DNA of 53,821 nucleotides from Rhodospirillales bacterium (GTDB lineage Bacteria > Pseudomonadota > Alphaproteobacteria > Rhodospirillales > JAPHRK01), in NCBI GenBank assembly GCA_026196105.1, contig JAPHRK010000018.1:1-53821 (forward strand), written 5' to 3'. Shown piece by piece: positions 23,854-32,049 of the stretch (positions are counted from its first letter, which is position 1; every line of letters starts with the position of its first letter). The position numbers and the translations under genes were made by a program. Below the pieces are notes generated by a model that was given only the letters and a program-made list of their open reading frames with translations, was not told the origin of the DNA and made no database searches.

Positions 23854-24180
23854 ATGCCAAACAACATGCTGGGCCACAATTCTGAAGGCGTTAATATCAA
23901 GGTTGAAGTTCGCCTGTTTAATAGTGTGGGTCACTATAACCGGGAGAAAAGCGGCTGGCCCGTTGTGAGCCTCCCTGCTGGTGGCAGTATTGGCGATGTC
24001 GCGCGCGAACTCGGCGTTCCCAAAGAAAAAATCTTCGTTGCTCTCGTTAATGGCAAAGACGTCACCCCCGGCCTTGTCGGTGCAGAAGTACGTGAGGGCT
24101 ATGAGCTAGAAGACGGCGACGTCATCGCCTTTTCCGGCCCCGTCCCCTACAGTTACGGTTACGGTGCGCCCGTGGTTTAA
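23854..24180 (+). CDS. MoaD/ThiS-like beta-grasp protein without a terminal Gly-Gly
   Basis: A 108-residue small protein. KVEVRLFNSVGHYN, GGSIGDVARELGVPKEKIFVAL, VNGKDV and ELEDGDVIAFSGPVPY follow the ubiquitin-like sulfur-carrier fold of MoaD and ThiS. The C-terminus, SYGYGAPVV, lacks the GG needed for thiocarboxylate formation unless it is trimmed. It lies 96 bases after the patatin gene, perhaps with its own promoter. It could be a redox-enzyme partner or a carrier processed after a glycine; unknown. Confidence 0.65.
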   Translation: MPNNMLGHNSEGVNIKVEVRLFNSVGHYNREKSGWPVVSLPAGGSIGDVARELGVPKEKIFVALVNGKDVTPGLVGAEVREGYELEDGDVIAFSGPVPYSYGYGAPVV

Positions 24181-24190
24181 GGCCATGTAA

Positions 24191-24958
24191 TTATTCAGGA
24201 ATCCCCAGGCCGGGCCAAATTACTCGATCTTCCTTAATCTCCTTCATAAACCAATCATGGTACCCCCGAGCTAAGACCCACTCAATTCGGTCGCCGCGCC
24301 AGAAGATGCGGTCAGTTTCTAGGTTGGCGGTGTCGATATTTGTCAGGAAGGCTTTGGTGCGTTCAAGGTCGGCTTGAAAAACGGGGTGGGTCCGAAGGCG
24401 TTTTATCCATTTCCCTATTGCCCCATGGCGGTCGCGGGAAAAAGGGATGCCGAGGGAGTGGGCCGCAGTTAAATGGGGGAAGAGGGCAAGTTCAGCGGTT
24501 GTGATTGTGCCATATAAATAATCTTTATCTGCGAGGTCCCGCTCTAGGGCATCGTACAAGCGTTCCATATCAGCTTGAGCGGCTTTCAAAAGACCTTCAG
24601 GTTGCTTGTCCTTTCGATTGGCCCAGGACCAATAAGAGATATCGACTAAAATTGCGTCGATCACCGTATCAGAACATCTCTCCCAAGCTCGTGCTTTGAC
24701 CCGAAGGGCAGGGTCGCTAGGCATCAATGGGTCTTCTGGATATCGGTGATCCAGGTAGGCAAGAATGTCGGCAGAGTTAACAACGCGAAGCTCTCCATCT
24801 TCAAGAACCGGGACCTCAATACGTTGGTTGGCGCCTAGTAGCTCTCCATGGTTCTTTTTGTTGAGACCATCAACCACATCATATTCCAACCCTTTCCAAT
24901 CCAGGGCCATGCGGACCTTACGGGCAAAGGGGCTAAACCCATTGTCATAGAGTTTCAT
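24191..24958 (-). CDS. Glutathione S-transferase family protein
   Basis: A 255-residue protein. The N-terminal thioredoxin-like domain reads KLYDNGFSPFARKVRMALDWKGLEYDVVD, with RIEVPVLEDGELRVVNSADILAYLD as the glutathione-binding strand and Ser motif; the C-terminal helical domain follows (KDYLYGTITTAELALFPHL). Slightly longer than common GSTs. It is the last gene of a minus-strand run with the CNT transporter (13-base gap). The substrate is unknown. Confidence 0.88.
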   Translation of the reverse strand: MKLYDNGFSPFARKVRMALDWKGLEYDVVDGLNKKNHGELLGANQRIEVPVLEDGELRVVNSADILAYLDHRYPEDPLMPSDPALRVKARAWERCSDTVIDAILVDISYWSWANRKDKQPEGLLKAAQADMERLYDALERDLADKDYLYGTITTAELALFPHLTAAHSLGIPFSRDRHGAIGKWIKRLRTHPVFQADLERTKAFLTNIDTANLETDRIFWRGDRIEWVLARGYHDWFMKEIKEDRVIWPGLGIPE

Positions 24959-24971
24959 ATTTGTATTCCTT

Positions 24972-26207
24972 CTAGCTCAACAACCCAACGACTGTTCCGG
25001 TCATGCAAGTTGCCAAAGTTGCTCCGAGGACGGCCTTAAAGCCTAACTCGACAATCTCTTTTCTTCGCTCTGGTACCATTGCTCCCATACCCCCAATCAT
25101 GATGCCGAGGCTAGGGAGGCTGGCGAAACCACAGAGTCCATAGAGCATGATAACACGGGCGCGTTCTGAAAGTTGGTCCGCAGAGATTTTTGCCATGTCG
25201 AGGTAAGCTACAAATTCAGTAAGAACAAGGCGGGTACCTAACAATTGTCCCCCGATTTGGGCTTCCGACCAGCTAAGGCCCATCAGCCAAGCCAGTGGTG
25301 AGAAGATATATCCGGATATTCCTTGAATGGTCAGGTTTTCATCAAAGATACTTAGGATCATATTGCCTAAATGAACCAAGGCGACGACCACTATCAAAAT
25401 AGCTACGATGTTGAGGATAAGTTTAATCCCGGTTTCAGTGCTGTTGACCAAAGCTTCCATGGCGCTGTCAGCTTCAACCGGGGGAGTCATCTCATCGGCT
25501 TCAGTAGCTTCACCGCTATCAGGGACCATGAGACGCGCGATAAGCAAGGCAGCAGGGGCGCTGATGAGGGAGGCCGTAAGGATGTGACCGAGAACGTTAT
25601 TAATAACTTGCCCTAGGATCGCAGCATAAAGCACCATGACAGTTCCGGCAACGGTCGCGAGACCGCAGGTCATGACCATGAAGAGTTCGCTGCGATTAAG
25701 TTTAGTGAGGTAGGGGCGAATGAACAGCGGGGCTTCGACCATGCCTACGAATACATTTGCTGCTGCGCTCACACCGACAGCACCGCCAATGCCGAGAGAG
25801 CGACGGAGCACCCAGGAAAATCCATGGACGATAGCGGGGAGAATTTTCCAGTAAAACAGGAGGGCAGAGACAGCACTCATGACCAAGATTAGAGGCAAGC
25901 CTCTAAAAGCGAAAATCCAGGCAGCACCCGGGAAAGGCTCTTTAAAAGGCAGGGGGCCGCCGCCAATAAAACCGAAAACCAAGGAGGTTCCTTTTTCGGT
26001 CGCTTCCTGAACGGCGAGGACAAGGGAATTAAGCCAAACAAAAGCCTCTTGGAAAGGAGGGAATTTGAGTAACAAAACGGCAATAACAATCTGAAGGGCA
26101 ATGCCGACCACAGGCACTTTCCAGGATACGGCCCTTTTGTTTTCACTAATCAGCCAGGCAATGGCACAGAAGCTAATTAACCCCACAATTCCTTGCAATA
26201 ATTCCAC
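24972..26207 (-). CDS. Concentrative nucleoside transporter (CNT/NupC family)
   Basis: A 411-residue inner-membrane symporter. The N-terminal CNT domain (VSWKVPVVGIALQIVIAVLL), the gate domain, and the C-terminal core with GVSAAANVFVGMVEAPLFIRPYL and YGLCGFASLPSLGIMIGGMGAM are family signatures. It imports nucleosides with H+ or Na+. It lies 13 bases after metY on the same strand. A second nucleoside-type uptake system (BMP ABC transporter) lies at 49-53.6 kb. Confidence 0.93.
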   Translation of the reverse strand: MELLQGIVGLISFCAIAWLISENKRAVSWKVPVVGIALQIVIAVLLLKFPPFQEAFVWLNSLVLAVQEATEKGTSLVFGFIGGGPLPFKEPFPGAAWIFAFRGLPLILVMSAVSALLFYWKILPAIVHGFSWVLRRSLGIGGAVGVSAAANVFVGMVEAPLFIRPYLTKLNRSELFMVMTCGLATVAGTVMVLYAAILGQVINNVLGHILTASLISAPAALLIARLMVPDSGEATEADEMTPPVEADSAMEALVNSTETGIKLILNIVAILIVVVALVHLGNMILSIFDENLTIQGISGYIFSPLAWLMGLSWSEAQIGGQLLGTRLVLTEFVAYLDMAKISADQLSERARVIMLYGLCGFASLPSLGIMIGGMGAMVPERRKEIVELGFKAVLGATLATCMTGTVVGLLS

Positions 26208-26220
26208 GGCTTTTCCCCCT

Positions 26221-27504
26221 TTATAAATTTAGCGCTTCGTCTAAATCTCGGATCAAATCATCTGCCGTTTCAAGGCCGACCGACAGTCTCAAAACATCTG
26301 GCCCAGCGCCCGAAGCTATTTGTTGTTCTTCGCTCAGTTGACGGTGGGTGGTTGAGGCTGGGTGAATGATGAGGCTTCGGGTGTCGCCAATGTTGGCGAG
26401 GTGGGAGAATAGGTTGACCCCTTCCACCACCTTGACGCCCGCTTCGTAACCGCCTTTGACCCCGAAGGTGAAGACGGAGCCGGGACCTTTGGGCATGTAT
26501 TTCTTAGCAAGATCATGGAAGGGACTATCGGGGAGACCTGCGTAAGAAACCCAGGAAACCGCTTTATGATTGATCAAGAACTCTGCAACCTTTTGGGCGT
26601 TTTCGACATGACGGTCCATACGGATGGGGAGGGTCTCGATGCCAGTAATGGTGTTGAAAGCATTAGTGGGCGACAAGGCCGGGCCGAAATCACGTAGAGC
26701 CACGGCACGAGCCTTCATGGTGAAGCCGAAATCACCAAAGGTCTCATAGAAGGTTAGGCCGTGATAGGCATCGTCGGGAGTTGTCATAGAGGGGAATTTA
26801 TCGTTCTGGTTCCAATCAAATTTCCCAGATTCGATCACGGCACCGCCCATAGAAGTTCCATGCCCAGCGAGGAATTTAGTAGTGGAATGGGTGACCAGAT
26901 CAATGCCCCATTCAAAAGGTTTGCACAGATAAGGGGTTGCCATAGTGTTGTCGGCAATAACGGGGATACTCGCATCCTTGGCGACAGCAGAAATGGCTTC
27001 CAGGTCAAGAACAATACCGCCTGGGTTGGCTAGGGGCTCAATGAACAAGGCCTTTGTTTTTGGTGTGATAGCTTCTTTGAAATTGTTGGGATCGGTGGGG
27101 TCAACGAAGGTGCAGTTCCACCCCAAACGCTTAAAGCTGATACCAAACTGAGTGAGAGAACCTCCATAGAGATTACGTGAGGCAACGAAGTGATCGCCGG
27201 GTTCCAGCAGTGTGAAGAAAGCCAGGAATTGAGCGGCATGTCCTGAGCCCGCACAACAAGCGGCTCGCCCGCCTTCTAGAGTGGCGAGTCGTTCTTCTAG
27301 AGTTGCGACGGTGGGGTTGGTGATTCTTGAATAGATAAAGCCGAAGGTTTGGAGGTTAAACAGATCAGCAGCGTGATCCGCATTTTCAAATACATAGGAT
27401 GTGGTTTGGTAAATGGGGGTATTGCGTGCTCCGGTGACGGGGTCAGGGTGAGCGCCTGCATGAATGGCTTGCGTCTCAATACCGTAAGTCTTCTCTTTGC
27501 TCAT
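26221..27504 (-). CDS. metY: O-acetylhomoserine sulfhydrylase (aminocarboxypropyltransferase)
   Basis: A 427-residue PLP enzyme of the Cys/Met metabolism family. TQAIHAGAHPDPVTGARNTP and YQTTSYVFENADHAADLFNL open it; the PLP lysine is Lys210 in HSTTKFLAGHGTSMGG; the C-terminal NIGDTRSLIIHPASTTHRQL is characteristic. It makes homocysteine from O-acetylhomoserine and sulfide, supporting methionine synthesis. It starts two bases before the stop of the CoA-binding gene. No SAM riboswitch was seen upstream of the operon. Confidence 0.94.
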   Translation of the reverse strand: MSKEKTYGIETQAIHAGAHPDPVTGARNTPIYQTTSYVFENADHAADLFNLQTFGFIYSRITNPTVATLEERLATLEGGRAACCAGSGHAAQFLAFFTLLEPGDHFVASRNLYGGSLTQFGISFKRLGWNCTFVDPTDPNNFKEAITPKTKALFIEPLANPGGIVLDLEAISAVAKDASIPVIADNTMATPYLCKPFEWGIDLVTHSTTKFLAGHGTSMGGAVIESGKFDWNQNDKFPSMTTPDDAYHGLTFYETFGDFGFTMKARAVALRDFGPALSPTNAFNTITGIETLPIRMDRHVENAQKVAEFLINHKAVSWVSYAGLPDSPFHDLAKKYMPKGPGSVFTFGVKGGYEAGVKVVEGVNLFSHLANIGDTRSLIIHPASTTHRQLSEEQQIASGAGPDVLRLSVGLETADDLIRDLDEALNL

Positions 27505-27506
27505 AC

Positions 27507-28004
27507 CTATCTCCTCGTCGCAGGACGCTTGGAGGAAATGACGCCTGTGTTAACGCCGCACCAGCCGAGCTCATTGAACAATCGCCCATATTCAATCTTA
27601 GGGCAGCGATCCATAATCACTGTTAACCCGGCGGCCTTGGCCTTGGCAGCAGCTTCGTCATTTTGAACACCGAGCTGCATCCAGATAATTTTGATACCTT
27701 TTTCGTCTTTTAACTCGATGGCTTTGTCGACAATAGGTCCGGCAGCAGCTGAACTGCGAAAGATATCGACCATATCAAATTTACCAGGGATGGAATCCAA
27801 ATCTCCATAAACCGTCTGTTTGAGAATCTCTTTCCCCACCTGACCCGGATTAACCGGAATGACTTTGTAGTCTTTGCCAAGCATATATTTCAAAACGAAG
27901 TTGCTGGGCCTTTCCCACTTAGGGGACGCCCCAACCATGGCTATGGTTTGGGTCTCCGTAAGGATTTTGCATATAAGTTCGTCCGAATATGAAAGGTCAG
28001 TCAT
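27507..28004 (-). CDS. CoA-binding domain protein (YccU-like)
   Basis: A 165-residue Rossmann-type protein. TIAMVGASPKWERPSNFVLKY is the CoA-binding motif of the succinyl-CoA-synthetase-alpha-like family, and KVIPVNPGQVGKEILKQTVY with IKIIWMQLGVQND completes the fold. No catalytic partner domain is present. First gene of the metY operon, two bases before metY; this pair is often seen together. The promoter must lie between 28005 and the divergent riboswitch promoter. Confidence 0.88.
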   Translation of the reverse strand: MTDLSYSDELICKILTETQTIAMVGASPKWERPSNFVLKYMLGKDYKVIPVNPGQVGKEILKQTVYGDLDSIPGKFDMVDIFRSSAAAGPIVDKAIELKDEKGIKIIWMQLGVQNDEAAAKAKAAGLTVIMDRCPKIEYGRLFNELGWCGVNTGVISSKRPATRR

Positions 28005-28093
28005 AGGGTGCCTATGTTTGGATTAAGCTAATTTAAGCGAAAGTCTATGATGGCCTAACCAGTTTTCCAACAACAAAGTAGGTCTTCCTCCTA

Positions 28094-28122
28094 TTGACAG
28101 GATGTTCCTCTTGCGGCATTTT
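28094..28122 (+). promoter_or_regulatory. Probable sigma-70 promoter of the cobalamin riboswitch transcript
   Basis: A perfect TTGACA (28094-28099) is followed 17 bases later by a weak -10, CATTTT (28117-28122). Transcription would start near 28130, right at the 5' edge of the riboswitch. Confidence 0.5.
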
Positions 28123-28133
28123 CATCCTCGTCG

Positions 28134-28330
28134 AAGGTTCCCCACTAAAGGCGAAGAGCCTGGGGATAATAGGGAACACGGTGGAATTGACCCAATAGGG
28201 AATTCCGAGCCGTGGCTGCCCCCGCAACTGTAAGCGGCGAGCGTGTGCTCAATTTAGGCCACTGAGAAATCGGGAAGGCCGAGTGCTAAAACGCTAAGAC
28301 CCGCAAGCCAGGAGACCTGCCCTCGTCAGC
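28134..28330 (+). ncRNA. Cobalamin (adenosylcobalamin) riboswitch
   Basis: The conserved B12-box AAGCCAGGAGACCTGCC is at 28305-28321. Upstream are the other signatures in order: GGTTCCC...GGGAACACGGTG, GCCGTGGCTGCCCCCGCAACTGTAAGCGG, and GGCCACTG. When cobalamin is abundant the RNA folds to shut off the downstream genes. It precedes the cobalt transporter operon, the expected target. About 200 bases of leader follow before the first ORF and would hold the expression platform. Confidence 0.96.
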
Positions 28331-28429
28331 GTCACTCTACCGTTGGGCGGGGCGAACCAGTGGTGCGGACATCCGTTGTGGTGACGTGGACTGTGCTTGT
28401 CGAATAGACAGCGGGTGTCGACGTAAATC

Positions 28430-28492
28430 ATGGGGGAGGTCTTTAAAACGCTCTCTTTATATTTTCCTAACGCCCGTACTCTCTTTCGATGA
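28430..28492 (+). other. Possible 20-codon leader ORF after the riboswitch
   Basis: ATG at 28430-28432 opens a frame that ends in a TGA at 28490-28492. That TGA overlaps (ATGA) an ATG at 28489 which is in frame with the DUF4198 gene. There is no clear ribosome-binding site for it, and GGGGGAGG lies inside its first codons. It may be coincidence. Confidence 0.15.
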
Positions 28493-28527
28493 GCCGTTTA
28501 TGTATTAACGGATTGAGAGTTTGTATA

Positions 28528-29319
28528 ATGAAAAACCTAAAGATTGTTTCTGCTCTACTACTTGGCCTTATTGTTTCCAGCCCAGCGCTAGCCCACTTCC
28601 AACTGGTCTACACACCAGAAGTTAACATCGAACGCCCTACAAATTTACCGTTCCGATTGGTTTTCACCCATCCATTTGAGAATGGACACACCATGGAAAT
28701 GGGAACTCCTGAAGAGTTTGTCTATTATTACAAAGGCAAAAAAGTTGATCTTAAATCCAGTTTAAAACCAATCACTTGGACCGGGTCAAGTAACCAGGCT
28801 TCTGCTTATGCAGCAGACGTAAAAATTAAGCGAAATGGAGATTATATCTTTACGCTAACACCTTCTCCTTATTATGAGAAAAGCGAAGATATCTATATCC
28901 AGCAAATTACAAAATCATTTGTCAATAAAGGTGGGATTCCAACTGAGTGGAATGAAGCTGTTGGCTTGCCCACTGAGATTGTTCCCCTCAACAAACCAAC
29001 TAATGTGCTCGCTGGTTCAACCTTTTCAGGAGTGGTGCTAAGCAATGGAAAGCCTGTTGTCGGAGCTGAAATTGAAATTGAATATATGGCGGCTGTTCCT
29101 GATTTGAAAAATAATAAACCGAACAAACCTACGGTTGAGCCAATGCCAGGTGGAGCCGTTGTCGCAATCACCGATGCTCGCGGAGTGTTCACCTTTGGAG
29201 TGCCACGAGCAGGTTTTTGGGGCTTTGCGGCTTTGGGTGTAGGGCCAGTAGACAGTCATAATGGTAAAGAACTCTCTCAAGATGCGGTCCTTTGGGTCCG
29301 CGCCTATGACATGAAATAG
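28528..29319 (+). CDS. DUF4198 periplasmic protein, cobalt-transport associated
   Basis: A 263-residue exported protein. The signal peptide MKNLKIVSALLLGLIVSSPALA ends just before HFQLVYTP, giving a mature N-terminal histidine that could bind metal (as in CbiK/NikK-type DUF4198 proteins). Ig-like domain features follow, with GSTFSGVVLSNGKPVVGAEIEIEY and a late RAGFWGFAALGVG. Start ATG 28528 has GAGAG 10 bases upstream; an ATG at 28489 would add 13 residues before the signal and is less likely. First gene of the cbi transport operon under the cobalamin riboswitch, so it probably delivers Co2+ to CbiM. Confidence 0.8.
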   Translation: MKNLKIVSALLLGLIVSSPALAHFQLVYTPEVNIERPTNLPFRLVFTHPFENGHTMEMGTPEEFVYYYKGKKVDLKSSLKPITWTGSSNQASAYAADVKIKRNGDYIFTLTPSPYYEKSEDIYIQQITKSFVNKGGIPTEWNEAVGLPTEIVPLNKPTNVLAGSTFSGVVLSNGKPVVGAEIEIEYMAAVPDLKNNKPNKPTVEPMPGGAVVAITDARGVFTFGVPRAGFWGFAALGVGPVDSHNGKELSQDAVLWVRAYDMK

Positions 29320-29333
29320 GGAAGGCGAAACAG

Positions 29334-29966
29334 ATGCATATTGTTGATGGTGCCTTAAGTGGAGAAGTTGTTATTGTTGGTAGCGCCCTCGCTGCTGCAG
29401 GAACAGCATACGGACTCAAATCTCTAGACATGGATAAAATACCCCAGGCAGGTGTTTTGAGTGCAGTATTCTTTGTTGCTTCCTTGGTTCATGTACCGAT
29501 TGGTTTTTCGAGCGTTCACTTGATCATGAACGGCCTTGCAGGACTTGTGCTTGGGTGGGCTGCCTTTCCTACTTTGCTCGTTGCCCTCCTTTTACAAGCG
29601 GTTTTCTTTGGATTCGGAGGATTAACAGTTCTAGGCATCAATGCTCTTAATATTGCCCTTCCTGCGGTGATCATTGGAATTCTTTGTCGTCGTGGGGTTC
29701 GTAGCCAAAACGCAAAGATCGCGGCGATTTGGGGAGGTGTTGCTGGGTCGTTAGCGATTGCTTTTACAACCCTGTTTGTTGCCCTTTCTCTGGCTTTAAG
29801 CGGGGAAGAGTTCATCGCTGCGGCTAAGTTGGTTTTTGTTGCCCATATTCCAGTTATGGTTATCGAAGGCTTGCTCTGTGCATCTGCTGTGTACCTGATG
29901 AACAAAGTTAAACCAGAACTTTTTGGAGCTCTGACAGTTACAGCAGTGCAGAAAGTAGATGCGTAA
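29334..29966 (+). CDS. cbiM: Cobalt ECF transporter substrate-specificity component CbiM
   Basis: A 210-residue inner-membrane S-component. The N-terminus MHIVDGAL is the conserved metal-binding end of CbiM, in which the amino group and His2 coordinate Co2+. VPIGFSSVHLIMNGLAGLVLG and ALLLQAVFFGFGGLTVLGINALN are family motifs. About six helices. It lies 14 bases after the DUF4198 gene and overlaps cbiL by eight bases. Cobalt rather than nickel is inferred from the cobalamin riboswitch. Confidence 0.94.
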   Translation: MHIVDGALSGEVVIVGSALAAAGTAYGLKSLDMDKIPQAGVLSAVFFVASLVHVPIGFSSVHLIMNGLAGLVLGWAAFPTLLVALLLQAVFFGFGGLTVLGINALNIALPAVIIGILCRRGVRSQNAKIAAIWGGVAGSLAIAFTTLFVALSLALSGEEFIAAAKLVFVAHIPVMVIEGLLCASAVYLMNKVKPELFGALTVTAVQKVDA

Positions 29967-30513
29967 ATCTATTGCCTTTTTTGTATGTTTTTCCTTATGG
30001 GCGACTCCAACCCTTGCCCATAAGGTCGTCTTTTCCGTTTATGACGAAGGAGAATCTGTTGAGGGGGAAGTGGGTTTTTCTAATGGAGATATGGCTGTTG
30101 GAGCAAAAATTGAAATTTTTGATAAAAATAACCAAAAGCTCAGCGAAATTATTTCTGATGAAGATGGTTTTTTTAAATTACCCCTCAAGGGGGATGGCCC
30201 ATTCACGTTTCAAGCTAACCTTGGTGCCGGGCATATTGCAGAAGTAGTTTTAGAAAGAGACGTGGCAATTTCTGCCCAGCGACAACAAGGTGAAGTTAAT
30301 ACTATTCAAGCAGTAATAGGCGGGGCTGAACTTGAAAAAATTATCAACCGTTCGGTAGCTTCCCAAATAAAGCCTCTTACAAAAGAACTTGCTGCCTACA
30401 AAGAGCAAAATGATTTGCAGAAAATTCTTGGAGGGCTTGGTTATATTCTGGGGATTGCTGGAATCGGTTTTTATTTTGCTGCTCGCCATAAACTTCAGGG
30501 CCAATCTAAATGA
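29959..30513 (+). CDS. cbiL: Cobalt transporter accessory protein CbiL
   Basis: A 184-residue protein with a signal peptide (to about residue 20, TPTLAHK), an Ig-like domain (EGEVGFSNGDMAVGAKIEIF, GFFKLPLKGDGPFTFQANLG), then a helix with IKPLTKELAAYKEQNDLQKILGGLGYILGIAGIGFYF, the conserved end of transport-type CbiL with one C-terminal membrane anchor. This is not the cobalamin methyltransferase of the same name. It overlaps cbiM and cbiQ, so translation is coupled. Confidence 0.88.
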   Translation: MRKSIAFFVCFSLWATPTLAHKVVFSVYDEGESVEGEVGFSNGDMAVGAKIEIFDKNNQKLSEIISDEDGFFKLPLKGDGPFTFQANLGAGHIAEVVLERDVAISAQRQQGEVNTIQAVIGGAELEKIINRSVASQIKPLTKELAAYKEQNDLQKILGGLGYILGIAGIGFYFAARHKLQGQSK

Positions 30514-31283
30514 GTTCTGTTGTAAAAGCTGTAGGAGTAGCTGGGGTCTTTAAGGACATTGACCCAAGAGTTCGTATTATCACGGCATCTCTTCTGGCTA
30601 TCGTTGTTGTTTCATTAAGTAGTTTCCTTGCATTAGGATCCGCTCTTGCTGGAGCGTTTGTTGTATTTACCATAACTTTTGCTCAAGGAGGAATGGGAGC
30701 GGCATTGAAGAAAGTTCTAGCTATGGATGCTTTTATCTTTCTGGTTTTGATCATTCTGCCGTTTTCTACTCCTGGAACACCTTTGTTTAGTATTGGGGAA
30801 TGGGTTGCCTCTGAGGAGGGGTTATTCAAAGCGATTGCTATTGCGATGAAGGCAAATATTGCGGTTATGTTGTTGCTCTCCCAAGTTGGAACCATAGAGC
30901 CTGTTACCATGGGGCACGCACTTCATCGCCTTAAAGTACCGGCAAAACTTATCCATTTACTTCTATTTACTCTGCGCTACTTGAATGTTCTTCATGAGGA
31001 ATATTCAAGAATGCGTACAGCAATGAAAATCAGAGGCTTTCGGCCGGGTACGAACCTGCATACATATAAAAGCTTTGGCTATCTCCTCGGTATGATGTTG
31101 GTGAGGAGCCTAGAACGTTCTGAACGTATCTATGGAGCGATGAAATGCCGTGGGTTTAGGGGGCAGTTCTTTCTTTTTGATGAAGAGAAGATTGATTTAA
31201 ACGATATGGTTTATGGATCTGCAGCTTTATTTGCTCTTGGGGCTATAATTGCTTTGGAGGTCGGGTATGTCTCCTATGTTTGA
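30510..31283 (+). CDS. cbiQ: Cobalt ECF transporter transmembrane component CbiQ
   Basis: A 257-residue inner-membrane T-component. DPRVRIITASLLAIVVVSL opens it. The two coupling-helix signatures are both present: RTAMKIRGFRPG (Ala-Arg-Gly type) and YGAMKCRGFRG. They contact CbiO. It overlaps cbiL by four bases and cbiO by 17. Confidence 0.94.
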   Translation: MSSVVKAVGVAGVFKDIDPRVRIITASLLAIVVVSLSSFLALGSALAGAFVVFTITFAQGGMGAALKKVLAMDAFIFLVLIILPFSTPGTPLFSIGEWVASEEGLFKAIAIAMKANIAVMLLLSQVGTIEPVTMGHALHRLKVPAKLIHLLLFTLRYLNVLHEEYSRMRTAMKIRGFRPGTNLHTYKSFGYLLGMMLVRSLERSERIYGAMKCRGFRGQFFLFDEEKIDLNDMVYGSAALFALGAIIALEVGYVSYV

Positions 31284-31944
31284 CCTTGAAAACATTCATT
31301 TTTCTTATCCCCAACGGCCCCCGATTTTATCGGGAGTCTCTTTGCAACTTTATCCCGATGAACGGCTTTGTTTGACCGGGCATAATGGTACAGGGAAAAG
31401 TACCTTATTACAGTTGATGGTTGGTTTGCTTCAACCAACAAGTGGAGACATTTCAGCTTTTGGTAAAATTCGGAAAGAGGAAAAGGATTTCCTAGAGGTG
31501 CGCAAAGCTGCCGGGTTTGTTTTCCAAGACCCTGACGATCAATTATTTTGCCCAACAGTTTTAGAAGATGTCGCTTTTGGGCCTTTAAATTTGGGGAAAA
31601 GCAAAGACGAAGTTTTGTCTATTGTTGACAAGACATTGCTTTCTTTGGGGCTTTCAGAATTTAAAGATCGAATTACTCATAAATTATCGGGTGGGGAAAA
31701 ACGCCTGGTTGCTCTGGCGACAGTATTGGCGATGGAACCGCAAGTCCTGTTATTAGATGAGCCAACCACGAACCTTGATGAAGAAACGACGGAGAAATTA
31801 ATCGGTATTTTGCTCGATCTTCCCCAATCAATGATCATCGTCTCTCACGACCCCCATTTCCGTCGAAGAATTGCTACCCGAATGGTTCAACTGAGGGCAG
31901 GGGTGGTCATTGAACCTCAATCAAAGTGTAAACATGCGGTATGA
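31267..31944 (+). CDS. cbiO: Cobalt ECF transporter ATP-binding component CbiO
   Basis: A 225-residue ATPase. Walker A GHNGTGKST, Q-loop FVFQDPDDQLFCPTVLEDVAFGPLN (typical of CbiO), signature LSGGEKRLVAL and Walker B VLLLDEPTTNLD are intact. I chose ATG 31267 because GGAGG lies eight bases upstream, within cbiQ; an in-frame start at 31249 lacks a site. Last gene of the operon. A single ATPase implies a homodimer. Confidence 0.94.
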   Translation: MSPMFDLENIHFSYPQRPPILSGVSLQLYPDERLCLTGHNGTGKSTLLQLMVGLLQPTSGDISAFGKIRKEEKDFLEVRKAAGFVFQDPDDQLFCPTVLEDVAFGPLNLGKSKDEVLSIVDKTLLSLGLSEFKDRITHKLSGGEKRLVALATVLAMEPQVLLLDEPTTNLDEETTEKLIGILLDLPQSMIIVSHDPHFRRRIATRMVQLRAGVVIEPQSKCKHAV

Positions 31945-32049
31945 ATCAATATAAAAACTAAAATTTCATTGCATCAATAGGGTGATTCCAGCTAAGCCTC
32001 TCATGGAATATTCGGGGGAATATTTAAAACGAAATAAGGGATTAGCCAG

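Noticed and set aside
28005-28093. SAM riboswitch upstream of the metY operon
   Set aside because: Neither strand shows the conserved SAM-I or SAM-II sequence blocks.
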